From NCBI GenBank assembly GCA_017456005.1, contig JAFTLJ010000024.1, forward strand, positions 1-64,000: 64,000 nt of DNA, read 5' to 3'. A program made the position numbers and the translations under genes. This document shows, in pieces, positions 16,178-24,857 of this stretch. Position 1 is the stretch's first letter, and the number at the start of each line of letters is the position of its first letter. The notes under the pieces were generated by a model. It was not told where the DNA came from and made no database searches. It saw only the letters and a program-made list of their open reading frames with translations. The DNA is from Clostridia bacterium. GTDB lineage: Bacteria > Bacillota > Clostridia > Oscillospirales > CAG-272.

Positions 16178-17773
16178 CTAATCGTTTTTTCTTTTCGTGG
16201 TGCGCACTATGCCGCTCGGTGTGCCGTCGTTCTTCTCCTTCGGTGCGGTAAGCGGACGGCTTGCGCGTACGCCGTTTTCGCCTGCTTCCACAGCGCTTAT
16301 ATCGCCCACACGCTCTGCTTCTGTTATGCTGCCGTCGCCGTAGCGCCCTGCACAGCGCGAGAAGGAACACCCCTCCACGCCGCTTTCGCGCATTTTTTGC
16401 TCCACAGCCTCTGTCATTCTGCTTCTTGTAACGGGGTTATTATCGGAATTTCCCATTATCAGCTCTATATGGTTTGTAACAACGCCAGCTTCATCCGGGA
16501 TAGGCACTATAACAACTGCAACCTGGTCGTTCGTAACGGGGTTCTGGAATATAGCGTGGTATTCCTCGTTCCACTCCGTCATAAAATACTCGCCGTCGCA
16601 TTCTGTCATTCTGAAGCTGTCGCCCAAAATTTCGCCTATCTTCGCCGCTGTATCATAACGTGAAAGCGACATGGCGAAGTTCGTGTGTGCAGTGTTTTCT
16701 ATAAGCGCAAGCTCCTCGCCCAGGCTGTGCAGCGCTTCTTCTGCGTTCCCAAGCTCTGCCGTGGTAAAGCCGTCTATATCGGCAAGCCTTGCTCTTTGCT
16801 CCTCTATGCGTCTTTGCACTATACCGAGCTGACCGTTCGTCCAATAATCTATGCCCCTGTCGTCCTCTATTTTTTCTCCTTCGAGCTCTACGGAATATAC
16901 GCGGTTTTGGGCATCCTCCAGCGCTTCCAGCAGGGCGGCTTCGCGCATTTTCACCGCGTTGAAGTGGTAGTTCCATTCAAGCTCGGCTTCTGCAAGCTCA
17001 CCTTTCAGGTCGAGCGCCGCATCGAAAGCTGTTCTGCCGGATATGATCGCCGCTGTGTACTGCCCCGATTTTATATCGCTTACGGCATGGTCTATATTTC
17101 TTTCTATGCCCTCCATCTTGCGTTCGGGCAAAAGCTGTGCGTGCGAGGTTTCCTTTATAAGGCGCACAAGGCGCACTGCCTCTTGGCTCCAATATTCCGC
17201 AAGCTCCTTCTGCCCGCTTTCCTTGCGTCTTATTTCCTGCTCCAGATCAGAAACTCTGCGGTTTACACCGTTTATATTATCGCGCAGCTTGCGCTCCATC
17301 TGCTCCATATTCCGCTGAGTCTGCCGGCGCTCCTGCTTTATCTTTTCGTCGGTCTCCTTGCGCATTTCGTCCATACCGCGGCGCATTTCGCCCTGCGTTT
17401 CTTTTATCTTTTCCTCCAGAGAAGCGTTTTCTTTTGCGTGGCGCTCGTTAAGCGCATTAAGCTTCGCGCCGTATTCATCCTGCATTTCCTTTATTTTTTC
17501 ATTTTGCAGACGTTCTTTTTCCTCTATTTCTCTGTTCAGCTCGCTTACAGCACTGCTCATCGCGGCGCGTTCCTTGCCAATATTTGCGGCTTGCTCCTCT
17601 ATTTGCTGTTGCAAACGCATATTTTCGGCGGCTTGCTGATTTCTAACGTTTTCAAGCTCTTTTTTCAACTTTCTGTTAGCATCCGTCTGCAAAGCAGAGC
17701 GTGCCGTCATAGCGGCAATGGTGCTTCTGAGCTCGCGTATCTGGCGCTGCTCGGGCGTTTCGTAATAACTCAT
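16178..17773 (-). CDS. Long coiled-coil protein of the chaperone cluster
   Basis: 531 residues from ATG 17773 (GGGAGGAAAG upstream). Residues 1-190 or so are an almost unbroken coiled coil rich in Q, E, K and R (ENVRNQQAAENMRLQQQIEE). A helical middle follows (WSQEAVRLVRLIKETSHAQL), then a mixed alpha/beta region at about 390-450 (YFMTEWNEEYHAIFQNPVTN, VAVVIVPIP) and a charged, probably disordered C-terminal tail. I recognise no family. It is likely a scaffold that oligomerises and presents the C-terminal region; this is inference. It lies 20 bp upstream of the AAA-protease start and 20 bp after the radical SAM gene. Confidence 0.75.
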   Translation of the reverse strand: MSYYETPEQRQIRELRSTIAAMTARSALQTDANRKLKKELENVRNQQAAENMRLQQQIEEQAANIGKERAAMSSAVSELNREIEEKERLQNEKIKEMQDEYGAKLNALNERHAKENASLEEKIKETQGEMRRGMDEMRKETDEKIKQERRQTQRNMEQMERKLRDNINGVNRRVSDLEQEIRRKESGQKELAEYWSQEAVRLVRLIKETSHAQLLPERKMEGIERNIDHAVSDIKSGQYTAAIISGRTAFDAALDLKGELAEAELEWNYHFNAVKMREAALLEALEDAQNRVYSVELEGEKIEDDRGIDYWTNGQLGIVQRRIEEQRARLADIDGFTTAELGNAEEALHSLGEELALIENTAHTNFAMSLSRYDTAAKIGEILGDSFRMTECDGEYFMTEWNEEYHAIFQNPVTNDQVAVVIVPIPDEAGVVTNHIELIMGNSDNNPVTRSRMTEAVEQKMRESGVEGCSFSRCAGRYGDGSITEAERVGDISAVEAGENGVRASRPLTAPKEKNDGTPSGIVRTTKRKND

Positions 17774-17793
17774 TTTTCTTTCCTCCCATTCCG

Positions 17794-18402
17794 TTAAAAT
17801 TCAATATTTTTAAATCTTTCAAGCATATCCTTTGGCGGTATACCGACTATACTTATTTTTTCCGCGCCCCAAAAAAGTTCAAATTCCGCTTTTTTTGTGC
17901 CGTATTCCGCGGCGCTTTGTGCGTACCTTTCCGTAAGCGCCAGCGCTCGCTGGTTGGAAGAACCGCGCAGGTTCATACCGTCGTTAAGCTCGTCTATATA
18001 TTCTCCGTCCACCAGCAGGTCGCAAATCTCCAGCAGGCGCAAAACATAGCTATCACCTGTTGCGCACAGCTCCTCTAAGGTATAGCCGGTATAAATAATA
18101 ACACCTATATCGCGTTCCTTCTTCACAAGCTCTATGGCACTTGCAAGTGCGCGCGCCTGCAAAAAGGGCTCGCCGCCGCTTATGGTCACGCCCTCTCGCC
18201 CCGAGCTTATGATATTTCGCGCAAGCTCGCTTGCACTCATTTCATAACCGCCGTTCATATCTCTGCTTTCCGGTGTCATACAGCCTCGGCATCTTTTTTT
18301 GCAGCCTTGTGTCCAAACGGCGTAGCGCACGCCCGCGCCCAGCTTTGTAACGCCGTCGCGCACGCCGTGCAGGCGCAGCACACAGCCCTCTTTCTCAGGC
18401 AT
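17794..18402 (-). CDS. NrdG-like radical SAM activating protein (4Fe-4S)
   Basis: 202 residues from ATG 18402, overlapping the upstream coding sequence by 8 bp. The radical SAM motif CKKRCRGCM (Cys 34, 38, 41) and the SAM-binding SGGEPF motif are intact. Length and layout (VRYAVWTQGCKKRCRGC near the N-terminus) match the anaerobic ribonucleotide-reductase activase family. No nrdD or other glycyl-radical enzyme is present in the window, so it probably acts on another partner, perhaps modifying a protein of this cluster; that is inference. Related single-cluster proteins are annotated in Clostridia next to AAA+ genes, as I remember. Oxygen-sensitive chemistry fits an anaerobic host. Confidence 0.88.
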   Translation of the reverse strand: MPEKEGCVLRLHGVRDGVTKLGAGVRYAVWTQGCKKRCRGCMTPESRDMNGGYEMSASELARNIISSGREGVTISGGEPFLQARALASAIELVKKERDIGVIIYTGYTLEELCATGDSYVLRLLEICDLLVDGEYIDELNDGMNLRGSSNQRALALTERYAQSAAEYGTKKAEFELFWGAEKISIVGIPPKDMLERFKNIEF

Positions 18403-19210
18403 TTACAGCCCCCTTCGGCATACTGCGAGCTTTAACTTCCTCCTGCAAAGCCTCTATATCCGCCAAAAATGCGGAAAGCTTGCTGTTGTATTCGGCAATA
18501 AGCTCTTCGCTTTCGTCGTTCATTTTTTTGAAGTGCGCAGTGAAGCTCTGCATATCGGCAAAGCCTTCCTGCTCTATGCCCTTCTGTATTCTGCCGAATT
18601 CCTTGTAGGAAGCGGCAAGCTCTGCATACTGCTCCTTTGCGCGCATCGTTTCCTTTATTAGCGCCTCTATATCCTTATCGAAATTGCGTATGTTTCTGGC
18701 AAGCCTCTTTGTTTCCGCTTCCAGCTCTGCTATTTTCGCTTTTGCTTCGTCATTTTCAGCCTGCAAAGTCTCCTTGTCGCGCGCAAGAACCTCCATAGCT
18801 TTTTCAGATGCCTTTATTTCGGCTTTGAGCGCGGTTTTTTTCTCTGCCAGCTCGCTTATTTTTTGCTCTGTCGCTTCCAGCCTTGCGCCCATTTCCTTCG
18901 CTTCGCTTTGCGCTTTTTTCAGCTTTTCTTGGGATTTTTCAAGCATTTCTGCCGTTTCGGAGGAAACACCGCCCTTGTTTGCTTCGCAAAGCGCGTTTAT
19001 TTTTCCCGAAAGCCCCAAAAGGCAAGCATATATCTGTTCGTTTTCTTCTTCGGAAAGAGATTTTAAGTCTAAACCGTCTGCCACACCGAGCAAAGCTATG
19101 CAAGAGGTTATCGCGGAAACGACCGTTTCGGCTTCGTTTTCCTGCGAAACTATCGCCCTTGCCTGCATTTCAAGCTGTTCTTTCAGCTTTCTTTTTTTAC
19201 GATTATCCAT
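18395..19210 (-). CDS. Coiled-coil protein of the chaperone cluster
   Basis: 271 residues from ATG 19210 (AGAGGATCT upstream). After a short N-terminal helical region (about 1-85) it is a continuous coiled coil from about 90 to 260 (LEKSQEKLKKAQSEAKEMGA, ETKRLARNIRNFDKDIEALI). No catalytic motif or membrane segment. Its end overlaps the radical SAM start, implying translational coupling. It is probably a structural partner within the Hsp70/AAA/protease assembly. Family unknown. Confidence 0.75.
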   Translation of the reverse strand: MDNRKKRKLKEQLEMQARAIVSQENEAETVVSAITSCIALLGVADGLDLKSLSEEENEQIYACLLGLSGKINALCEANKGGVSSETAEMLEKSQEKLKKAQSEAKEMGARLEATEQKISELAEKKTALKAEIKASEKAMEVLARDKETLQAENDEAKAKIAELEAETKRLARNIRNFDKDIEALIKETMRAKEQYAELAASYKEFGRIQKGIEQEGFADMQSFTAHFKKMNDESEELIAEYNSKLSAFLADIEALQEEVKARSMPKGAVNA

Positions 19211-19238
19211 TGGTAGATCCTCTCTTTTTCAATACGGC

Positions 19239-20156
19239 TTAAACAAGCGCCGCGCTGTATATCCTTGAATGATCTTTGCCGCGCTTTATATACAAATAAA
19301 AGCTTTCGCCCTCTTTGCCCACGGCAAGCTCAACACATTCGCCGTTCGGGTCTGCTCTGTACGGCAAAGCAAGTTCTGCTGTTTTGCCCTCGATTCGCAC
19401 CTTAAAGGTATCGCCGTTTACCACGAAAACAGGTCCCAAAAATTCCTTTGCGGAGCCGTCTTTTGCCACGTTAAAGGCAAGCTCGCGCGTAGTGTGCCCC
19501 TCGCCTTCCGATACGACCAAGGCGAAATACGGCACTTTGCTCTCTTTTTCAAAAGCTTCCCTGCCAATATCCGCTATTTTTTCGGCAGGATCTTTAAATT
19601 CCGAATTTACAAAGCGCTCATCCGGCAAAAGCGGGTCTGCGCTGAAATATTCGCGCACGTAAAACTCCACAAAAGGGTATTCCTGCGCACGCCCGAGCAA
19701 TATTATCTTCGCGCTGTCTGTTTCCTCGTACGGCACGGCTTCGTCCACCTCGGAAAGAAGCGCAAGCAACGCTTCTTTTACGGGTGCAAGCATCGATTCC
19801 AGCTCCGCACAGGAAAAAGCCCTGCCGCCAAAAGTAAATGCCGTACCGTTCATTATGCGTGCCGAGTTTAAAAATTTGCGAACCTCTGCGTTTGCGTGTC
19901 CGAGCTGCGCCTGAGTTTCTGCCGCCACAGCCTCGGCAGCAAAACGCTCTGCGGCGAGCTCCTCTATTTCTTTCCAAAGGTTATGCGGCTTTTTCTGTGC
20001 AAATTTGCGCACAAGGGTGGGCTTTCCCTCTTCCGTGCAGGAGCAAAAGCCGGCAGAGCATTCATCGGTGTCCAAAACCAGGCATTTAAATGCGGTTTTT
20101 CTTTCACTTTTTAAAAAGCAGTAATATGCCGCCGCTTCAAAACGGGATAATTCCAT
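19239..20156 (-). CDS. Reduced Hsp70-like protein lacking the N-terminal ATPase half
   Basis: 305 residues from ATG 20156. Residues about 20-190 align in order with the second half of the Hsp70 nucleotide-binding domain of its neighbours: a worn phosphate-2 region (FKCLVLDTDECSAGFCSC replaces YDLGGGTFDLALV), a short helical stretch, the FGGRAFSCAELESML segment matching the EVTREEFERKARPL segment, and KIILLGRAQEYPFVEFYV matching FILITGGSCEMPMVEREL. The glycine-rich loops and the entire first subdomain are gone, so ATP hydrolysis is unlikely. The C-terminal 110 residues are beta-rich, like a substrate-binding domain. It may be a non-catalytic partner or regulator of the two Hsp70s. The homology call is by eye and needs a structure comparison. 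Confidence 0.6.
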   Translation of the reverse strand: MELSRFEAAAYYCFLKSERKTAFKCLVLDTDECSAGFCSCTEEGKPTLVRKFAQKKPHNLWKEIEELAAERFAAEAVAAETQAQLGHANAEVRKFLNSARIMNGTAFTFGGRAFSCAELESMLAPVKEALLALLSEVDEAVPYEETDSAKIILLGRAQEYPFVEFYVREYFSADPLLPDERFVNSEFKDPAEKIADIGREAFEKESKVPYFALVVSEGEGHTTRELAFNVAKDGSAKEFLGPVFVVNGDTFKVRIEGKTAELALPYRADPNGECVELAVGKEGESFYLYIKRGKDHSRIYSAALV

Positions 20157-20166
20157 TCCTGCCCCC

Positions 20167-21522
20167 TTATTCCGCTACGGTAACTATTGCGGGTATAATA
20201 ACGTCGTCTTCTTCTGCGTCAAAGGCTTTTTTTGCTATTCCCGGGGCTACGCATGCCGCAACGGGTTTACCTTCGCAATCGTCGTTTTCATCGCAAATGT
20301 GCCATATATCATCGAAAATTTCGCCCGCCTTCGGGTAATAAGCATACAAGCCGAGCGAAGAAAGCGAAGCTTCGTATCTATGCAAAAACGTATTCAGGTT
20401 TTTATTCAGCTTGTTAAGCCCTTGTATCGTTTTCTCTGCCGAGCTTACGGGCAGAGCGTTTTCTGCGCTTTCCAAGGGTATTTTCTCGCTTTCGCCCACT
20501 TCGCAGAACAATATCTGCTCGTTTATAATTCCGTCAACCTTAATAAGCTTATAAAGCTCCAAAAATCTTTCCGCTATGGGGCGTACGTCTTTTGGGTAAA
20601 GGTCAACCTGCCATTTGTGCAGGTGCTCGTAGAACCCTGCTTTCATTGCGGAAAGCTCCGCTACCATGCCGTCTATGGAATTCACAAACGTGCGCTGGTA
20701 TTCGTTCGTTTTTTCGCACATTTCGTCGTGATTTATTTCCGCCGAGGCTACGGAATTTCTGTATTTTATGTTCAGCGCCTCTATTTCTTCGTTGCATTCT
20801 GTTCTGAACGCCGCTTGCTCTGCCGCGATATGCTTTTTAACAAGCTTTCTTGCCACTGTTTCGGCGCAAGCGTCGGCTCTGGCGCGAGCTTCCTCCTCTG
20901 CACGGGCGATCAATACGCCTGCCTCCGTGCGGGCTTTTTCAAGTTCTTCTTCCGCGCTCGCCCTTGCCTCCGATATAATAACGTCTGCTTGCTTTTTAGC
21001 TTCTGCTATTATGGTTTGTGCGCCATTGCTCGCGCTTTCTATTATTTCCTCTGCCTTTTGCGAAGGATCTGCTTCCTTTTGCGCTTTCACCGCGCTCAAA
21101 TGTGCCGAGCGCCCCCATTTTCTTATATTTTTCGCAACGGGCAAAGCCGTTTCCTTTCCGCGCACTATTCCCGTGAACAAATTGCGGTCTTCCCAAAAAA
21201 ATCTCTTCGGAAGATACGGCACGTATTCGGTGTTTCTTATATCGCCCGCCGCGTTTGTTTGATAATATGCAGAAAGTTCCAGAAAAACGGCGTAGACTAT
21301 TACGGGCACGTCCTTGCCGAGCTCTATAAGCTCATCCATAAGCGGGCAAAAGCCTTGCGTTTCCAGCTCGTATACTACAGCCTTGGTAAGATCTGCAAAA
21401 TAATTTTTTGCAAAAGCGGCTTTTTCTTCTTCGCTAAGGGCGAAATATGCCTGGGTAAATCTTCTTCCGTCGGTCACCTTTGCTATATCATTATAAATTT
21501 CTATTGCACTTCTTTCGCTCAT
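20167..21522 (-). CDS. Coiled-coil protein with a GrpE-like C-terminal head
   Basis: 451 residues from ATG 21522 (GGAGAAG upstream). The N-terminal 130 residues are a helical domain of unknown type (AYFALSEEEKAAFAKNYFAD). Residues about 150-300 are an Ala/Glu-rich coiled coil (AEEELEKARTEAGVLIARAE). The C-terminal 90 residues follow the pattern of GrpE: a helix ending LHRYEASLSSLGLYAYYP, then KAGEIFDD, then a beta segment ending IIPAIVTVAE, comparable to the GrpE wing that contacts Hsp70. It lies directly downstream of two Hsp70 genes, so a dedicated nucleotide-exchange factor is the natural inference. Overall size is more than twice that of GrpE. Confidence 0.65.
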   Translation of the reverse strand: MSERSAIEIYNDIAKVTDGRRFTQAYFALSEEEKAAFAKNYFADLTKAVVYELETQGFCPLMDELIELGKDVPVIVYAVFLELSAYYQTNAAGDIRNTEYVPYLPKRFFWEDRNLFTGIVRGKETALPVAKNIRKWGRSAHLSAVKAQKEADPSQKAEEIIESASNGAQTIIAEAKKQADVIISEARASAEEELEKARTEAGVLIARAEEEARARADACAETVARKLVKKHIAAEQAAFRTECNEEIEALNIKYRNSVASAEINHDEMCEKTNEYQRTFVNSIDGMVAELSAMKAGFYEHLHKWQVDLYPKDVRPIAERFLELYKLIKVDGIINEQILFCEVGESEKIPLESAENALPVSSAEKTIQGLNKLNKNLNTFLHRYEASLSSLGLYAYYPKAGEIFDDIWHICDENDDCEGKPVAACVAPGIAKKAFDAEEDDVIIPAIVTVAE

Positions 21523-21537
21523 AATACTTCTCCTGCT

Positions 21538-23157
21538 TTATATAAGGTTTGAAATAATATCCGAGGTACTTTTTTCCCTCACACCGTCTTTATCGGACTC
21601 AAGACGTACCTTCAAGCTGTAATCCTCCTCTGCGGTAATACTTACCGTGCATCTTGCACCGGGAGTAACGTCGAAGGGGAGCCATATAACGGATTCGCAC
21701 TCCTCTGTATCTGCCGTATCCGCATTTTTGTTCTTTTCGGCATAGCGGTATAGCTTCACCTGCAGGCACGCAGAATTGCTGTATATCACCGCTTTTTCGG
21801 AAGCGGCAGGGCGTTTTTCGCCGCATTTTATAAGAAATTTAACCTCACCCGCAAGCTTGTTCGGGGCAGGAAGCCATATGCCGTAGCAGCAATCCGTAAG
21901 CTGCTCCATAACGCTGTTGGAAGCGCCGTTTTTCTTTGCCGCAGGCTTTTCTTCTGCCTCCGCTTTGCCTTTTTCTCGTTTTTGCGTTATGCCGTATGCA
22001 TACCTCGCCGCGCCGTAGGAAACGGCTTGGCTCGGGCGGTAGAGCACCACGGGCATGCTGCCCTCCAAAAGCTCTTCCAGCGTTCTTTTTACCATGGGCA
22101 TTCTGGAGGAACCGCCCGAAAGCACCACACAATCTATTTTTATGCCGTTCTCCTCGGCGTTCTCCAGCACCTCCTGCACAAGCTCCAAAGTTTGTGTAAT
22201 AAGGTATTCGCCCAGCTTTTCAAACCTTTCGCGCGTTATCGAAACATCCATATAGGTGTTGTCGAGCTGTATTTCCTGCACGCTTACTTCCTTGTCCGTA
22301 AGCTCTATCTTCGCATCTACAGCCGCTTTTCGCACGTTCTCCTTTTCGCTTTCCTTCGGCGTATAGCCGTGCTCCCTTTCAAGCAGCGTGCAAAATTCGC
22401 GGTAAATAAGCTCATCGAAATCCTTGCCGCCCACAGCGGGCAGGCCCGATTTCGTGTGCAAGCGGTAAGGCTCGCCCTTGCTGCTTGCCGTTACCACAGC
22501 AGTATCGAACGTGCCGTGCCCGAGATCGTATACGAGCACGGTAAAATCATCCTTCGTTATTTTTATTTCCTCGGGGGCAATGTTTTGCATATAGTACAGA
22601 TAATCTATCGCCACGGCGGCAGGCTCAGGCAGTCGCCCTGCCACCCGTATTTTCTTGCCGCCCATATCTATGCTTTCTATGCTCCTCTGCATTCTTTCCA
22701 GCACCTCGGTGTCATCGGCAAACGAGGAAGGGAAAGTAAAAACAATATCGTAAACAGGCGCTCTGCCGGAATCCCCCAGCCTTTCGTGCGCCAAAGAGAT
22801 AAGGTCCCTTGCGATAGCAGCGTATATTTTATCCGTTTCCACAAGCGGCTCTACGCCGGATATCGCCAAGTTTTTTTCTTTCAGCCTCGTTTTTACGGCG
22901 CGCACAAACCTTTCGGGGCTTCTTTTGCAGCGTGTTTGCTCCTCTACGGATTTGCCGCCGGAAAAAACGAGTATCGGTTCGCCGCTCGGCGCGCTTACAA
23001 AAGCCGTTGTTGGCATACCGAGCATTTCCAGCCCGTATCCGGTGGGAAAAAGAGTTTCGGGGTCTGCCGAGGCGCTGTACAGGCAAGAAATATAGCCAAA
23101 TCCGTTGCCTATATCGCAACCCAATATAAAATTGCCGTTATTTTCAAAAGATTCCAT
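21538..23157 (-). CDS. Hsp70-type ATPase, divergent copy B
   Basis: 539 residues from ATG 23157 (AAAGGAG upstream; a start 27 bp earlier lacks this spacing). Hsp70/actin-fold motifs are present in order: phosphate-1 GCDIGNGFGYISCLY, connect-1 region PEPAAVAIDYLYYMQ, phosphate-2 VLVYDLGHGTFDTAVV (one Gly replaced by His), and adenosine motif CVVLSGGSSRMPMVKRTL. After the ATPase domain comes a Lys/Glu/Ala linker (about 400-420) and a beta-rich C-terminal region with no classic peptide-binding lid. It differs from housekeeping DnaK in size and ending, so it is a specialised cluster chaperone rather than DnaK. No DnaJ gene is nearby. Confidence 0.88.
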   Translation of the reverse strand: MESFENNGNFILGCDIGNGFGYISCLYSASADPETLFPTGYGLEMLGMPTTAFVSAPSGEPILVFSGGKSVEEQTRCKRSPERFVRAVKTRLKEKNLAISGVEPLVETDKIYAAIARDLISLAHERLGDSGRAPVYDIVFTFPSSFADDTEVLERMQRSIESIDMGGKKIRVAGRLPEPAAVAIDYLYYMQNIAPEEIKITKDDFTVLVYDLGHGTFDTAVVTASSKGEPYRLHTKSGLPAVGGKDFDELIYREFCTLLEREHGYTPKESEKENVRKAAVDAKIELTDKEVSVQEIQLDNTYMDVSITRERFEKLGEYLITQTLELVQEVLENAEENGIKIDCVVLSGGSSRMPMVKRTLEELLEGSMPVVLYRPSQAVSYGAARYAYGITQKREKGKAEAEEKPAAKKNGASNSVMEQLTDCCYGIWLPAPNKLAGEVKFLIKCGEKRPAASEKAVIYSNSACLQVKLYRYAEKNKNADTADTEECESVIWLPFDVTPGARCTVSITAEEDYSLKVRLESDKDGVREKSTSDIISNLI

Positions 23158-23190
23158 TTTTTCTCCTTTTCTGCGACGCCGCAAACACTA

Positions 23191-24729
23191 TCAGCTAAGG
23201 TTTTTCAGCTCCACGGAATGTGTTATGGCAGATTTCTTTTTGTTTTTGGGGTCATGTGCATCTATTATTATCACTCCACGCTTATCTACGTTAAGGCGCG
23301 ATTCGCTCTTTGTGCCTATCGGCACGCCTCGCCCATGGTCTATTACCACCTTCATAATTTCCGTATAATCTCTTTCCACCTTGTTGGGGTCGGGGTGGCT
23401 GCCGTTGGCTTCGCAAACAGAAAAGCCGGAATATCTCTGCTTTTCGTGCAAGGTGTAGGAAGCCCTGTATTCACCGTAGAAAGGTATCTGCGTCCCGGCA
23501 GGGATATAAGTTTCTATATATCCCGCCCTGTCGTTTGCATCGTTGAAGAAACGCACGCCTATATCGTACATGGTTCTCTGAACCACGGCAGAGTTTACCG
23601 CGGGGTCGCGGTTTATCTCTTCCGCACCGTATCTCGCCGCGCCGTATGCAATAGCTCTGCTGGGGCGGTGCTTTATTATTCTGCCCTTAAACTGCGGAAG
23701 CGCTGCGGAAAGCTCCCTTTCCACCATGGGCATTTCGCAGGAGCCGCCCGTTATAAGAATAAATTCGGGCTGTTGGTTTGGGTGGTCGTTAAGTATGGCA
23801 CGCGTTGCATCTATCGTCTGCATAAGCAAGGGTCTTGCCTTGCGCTCAAATTCTTCTCTTGTAACCTCTACGCCGAGGTAATCGCCGTCGTGCATAAAAT
23901 TGGGCTCTGCCGCCGTATTTGTAGTAAGCGCTATCTTTACGTTTTCCGCCTCTTCTCTAAGCGCGGCAAGCTCTGTTGTCGTAAGCTCGTCATCGAGCTT
24001 GGATTTTATAAGCTCGAACACTATTTCGTCAAATTCCTTGCCGCCGAGCTTGCCCAGCCCGCGCGCATTTATTATGTCGTAGTAGTAAATTCCGCCGTTT
24101 GCGTTTTTTCTTCCTTTGGGGTATACGGAAACAAGCGCAAGGTCGAATGTGCCGCCGCCAAGGTCGTATGTAAGCACGGTTGTTTCCTTATCGCTGCGTG
24201 CGTGCTCCGCAAGGTAATCGAGCGCCGCCGCCGCAGGCTCGGATATAGTGCCGAAAACGCTGACGGTCGTGCCATCCTCCAGCTTCGCCTTTTCCGCAAG
24301 CTCTATCAAGCGTTGGCGCTGTGCACAAGTATACGTAGCAGGGTACGAAAGCGAAATCTTATTCGTCGTCATCTGGTAGCCGGACTGCAGCTCCTTGTTG
24401 GCTATTCTCACGCAGTGCTGTATGACCTCTGTAATAGCTTCGTCATAGGAAACGGTCTTGCCATCCAGCACGGCAGTTTCGCCCAAATGCCGTTTAAGGT
24501 AGCGCAGCCTGTTGGCAATAGGCTTTGCCCTTCTCTGCATGGCGTCCTCGCCGTACATAACGCCGAGCTTCGCCGAATAAAAATATACGCTGGGTATGCC
24601 GTAGCGGCATTTCGCAGGCATAAGGTCATGCACCGTGCCCCCCATTTTCGTGTTCATGTCAAAATCGGATATAAAGCAAGGAAACGAATTGTAGTTTCCG
24701 AAATCCAATCCTATAATAGGTTTGCTCAT
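23191..24729 (-). CDS. Hsp70-type ATPase, divergent copy A, first gene of the cluster
   Basis: 512 residues from ATG 24729, with AGGAGG ten bases upstream; a TTG 9 bp earlier is too close to that site. ATPase motifs: IIGLDFGNYNSFPCF, SEPAAAALDYLAEHA, TYDLGGGTFDLALV (canonical phosphate-2), FILITGGSCEMPMVEREL. The C-terminal 110 residues are beta-rich (QRTMYDIGVRFF, IPAGTQIPFYGEY) and short compared with DnaK, with no helical lid or EEVD-like tail. It heads nine same-strand genes spaced by at most 33 bp. It probably loads or recognises substrates for the cluster's AAA+ protease with copy B. That is inference from context. Confidence 0.9.
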   Translation of the reverse strand: MSKPIIGLDFGNYNSFPCFISDFDMNTKMGGTVHDLMPAKCRYGIPSVYFYSAKLGVMYGEDAMQRRAKPIANRLRYLKRHLGETAVLDGKTVSYDEAITEVIQHCVRIANKELQSGYQMTTNKISLSYPATYTCAQRQRLIELAEKAKLEDGTTVSVFGTISEPAAAALDYLAEHARSDKETTVLTYDLGGGTFDLALVSVYPKGRKNANGGIYYYDIINARGLGKLGGKEFDEIVFELIKSKLDDELTTTELAALREEAENVKIALTTNTAAEPNFMHDGDYLGVEVTREEFERKARPLLMQTIDATRAILNDHPNQQPEFILITGGSCEMPMVERELSAALPQFKGRIIKHRPSRAIAYGAARYGAEEINRDPAVNSAVVQRTMYDIGVRFFNDANDRAGYIETYIPAGTQIPFYGEYRASYTLHEKQRYSGFSVCEANGSHPDPNKVERDYTEIMKVVIDHGRGVPIGTKSESRLNVDKRGVIIIDAHDPKNKKKSAITHSVELKNLS

Positions 24730-24779
24730 CTTTTCCAAACCTCCTCTTTAGAATATCTTTAAAATTGTCATTATATATA

Positions 24780-24808
24780 ATTTTAACATATGCATGTATG
24801 CAAAGCAA
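24780..24808 (-). promoter_or_regulatory. Promoter of the nine-gene chaperone/protease cluster
   Basis: Minus strand TTGCTT (24803-24808), 17 bp, TAAAAT (24780-24785) with extended ATGT. It is the only promoter seen upstream of the cluster. The 17-bp spacer holds a TGCATACATGCATATG near-repeat that could bind a regulator. Confidence 0.65.
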
Positions 24809-24830
24809 GAGATAAAGGATAATAAAAGCA

Positions 24831-24854
24831 AAAAAATCCCAAAAGGGATTTTTT
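24831..24854 (-). terminator. Terminator of the transporter/SDR operon
   Basis: Perfect 10-bp arms AAAAAATCCC / GGGATTTTTT around AAAA, 4 bp after the last SDR gene. It separates that operon from the Hsp70 cluster promoter. Confidence 0.8.
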
Positions 24855-24857
24855 GCT

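Noticed and set aside
16158..16370. Upstream extension of the AAA-protease reading frame
   Set aside because: It overlaps the end of the coiled-coil gene and the residues are arginine-rich shadow sequence. ATG 16157 has a proper site.
21982..24762. 926-codon open frame on the plus strand
   Set aside because: It is antisense to both Hsp70 genes, has no ribosome binding site, and its product shows no known domain. High GC at third codon positions opens many such frames here.
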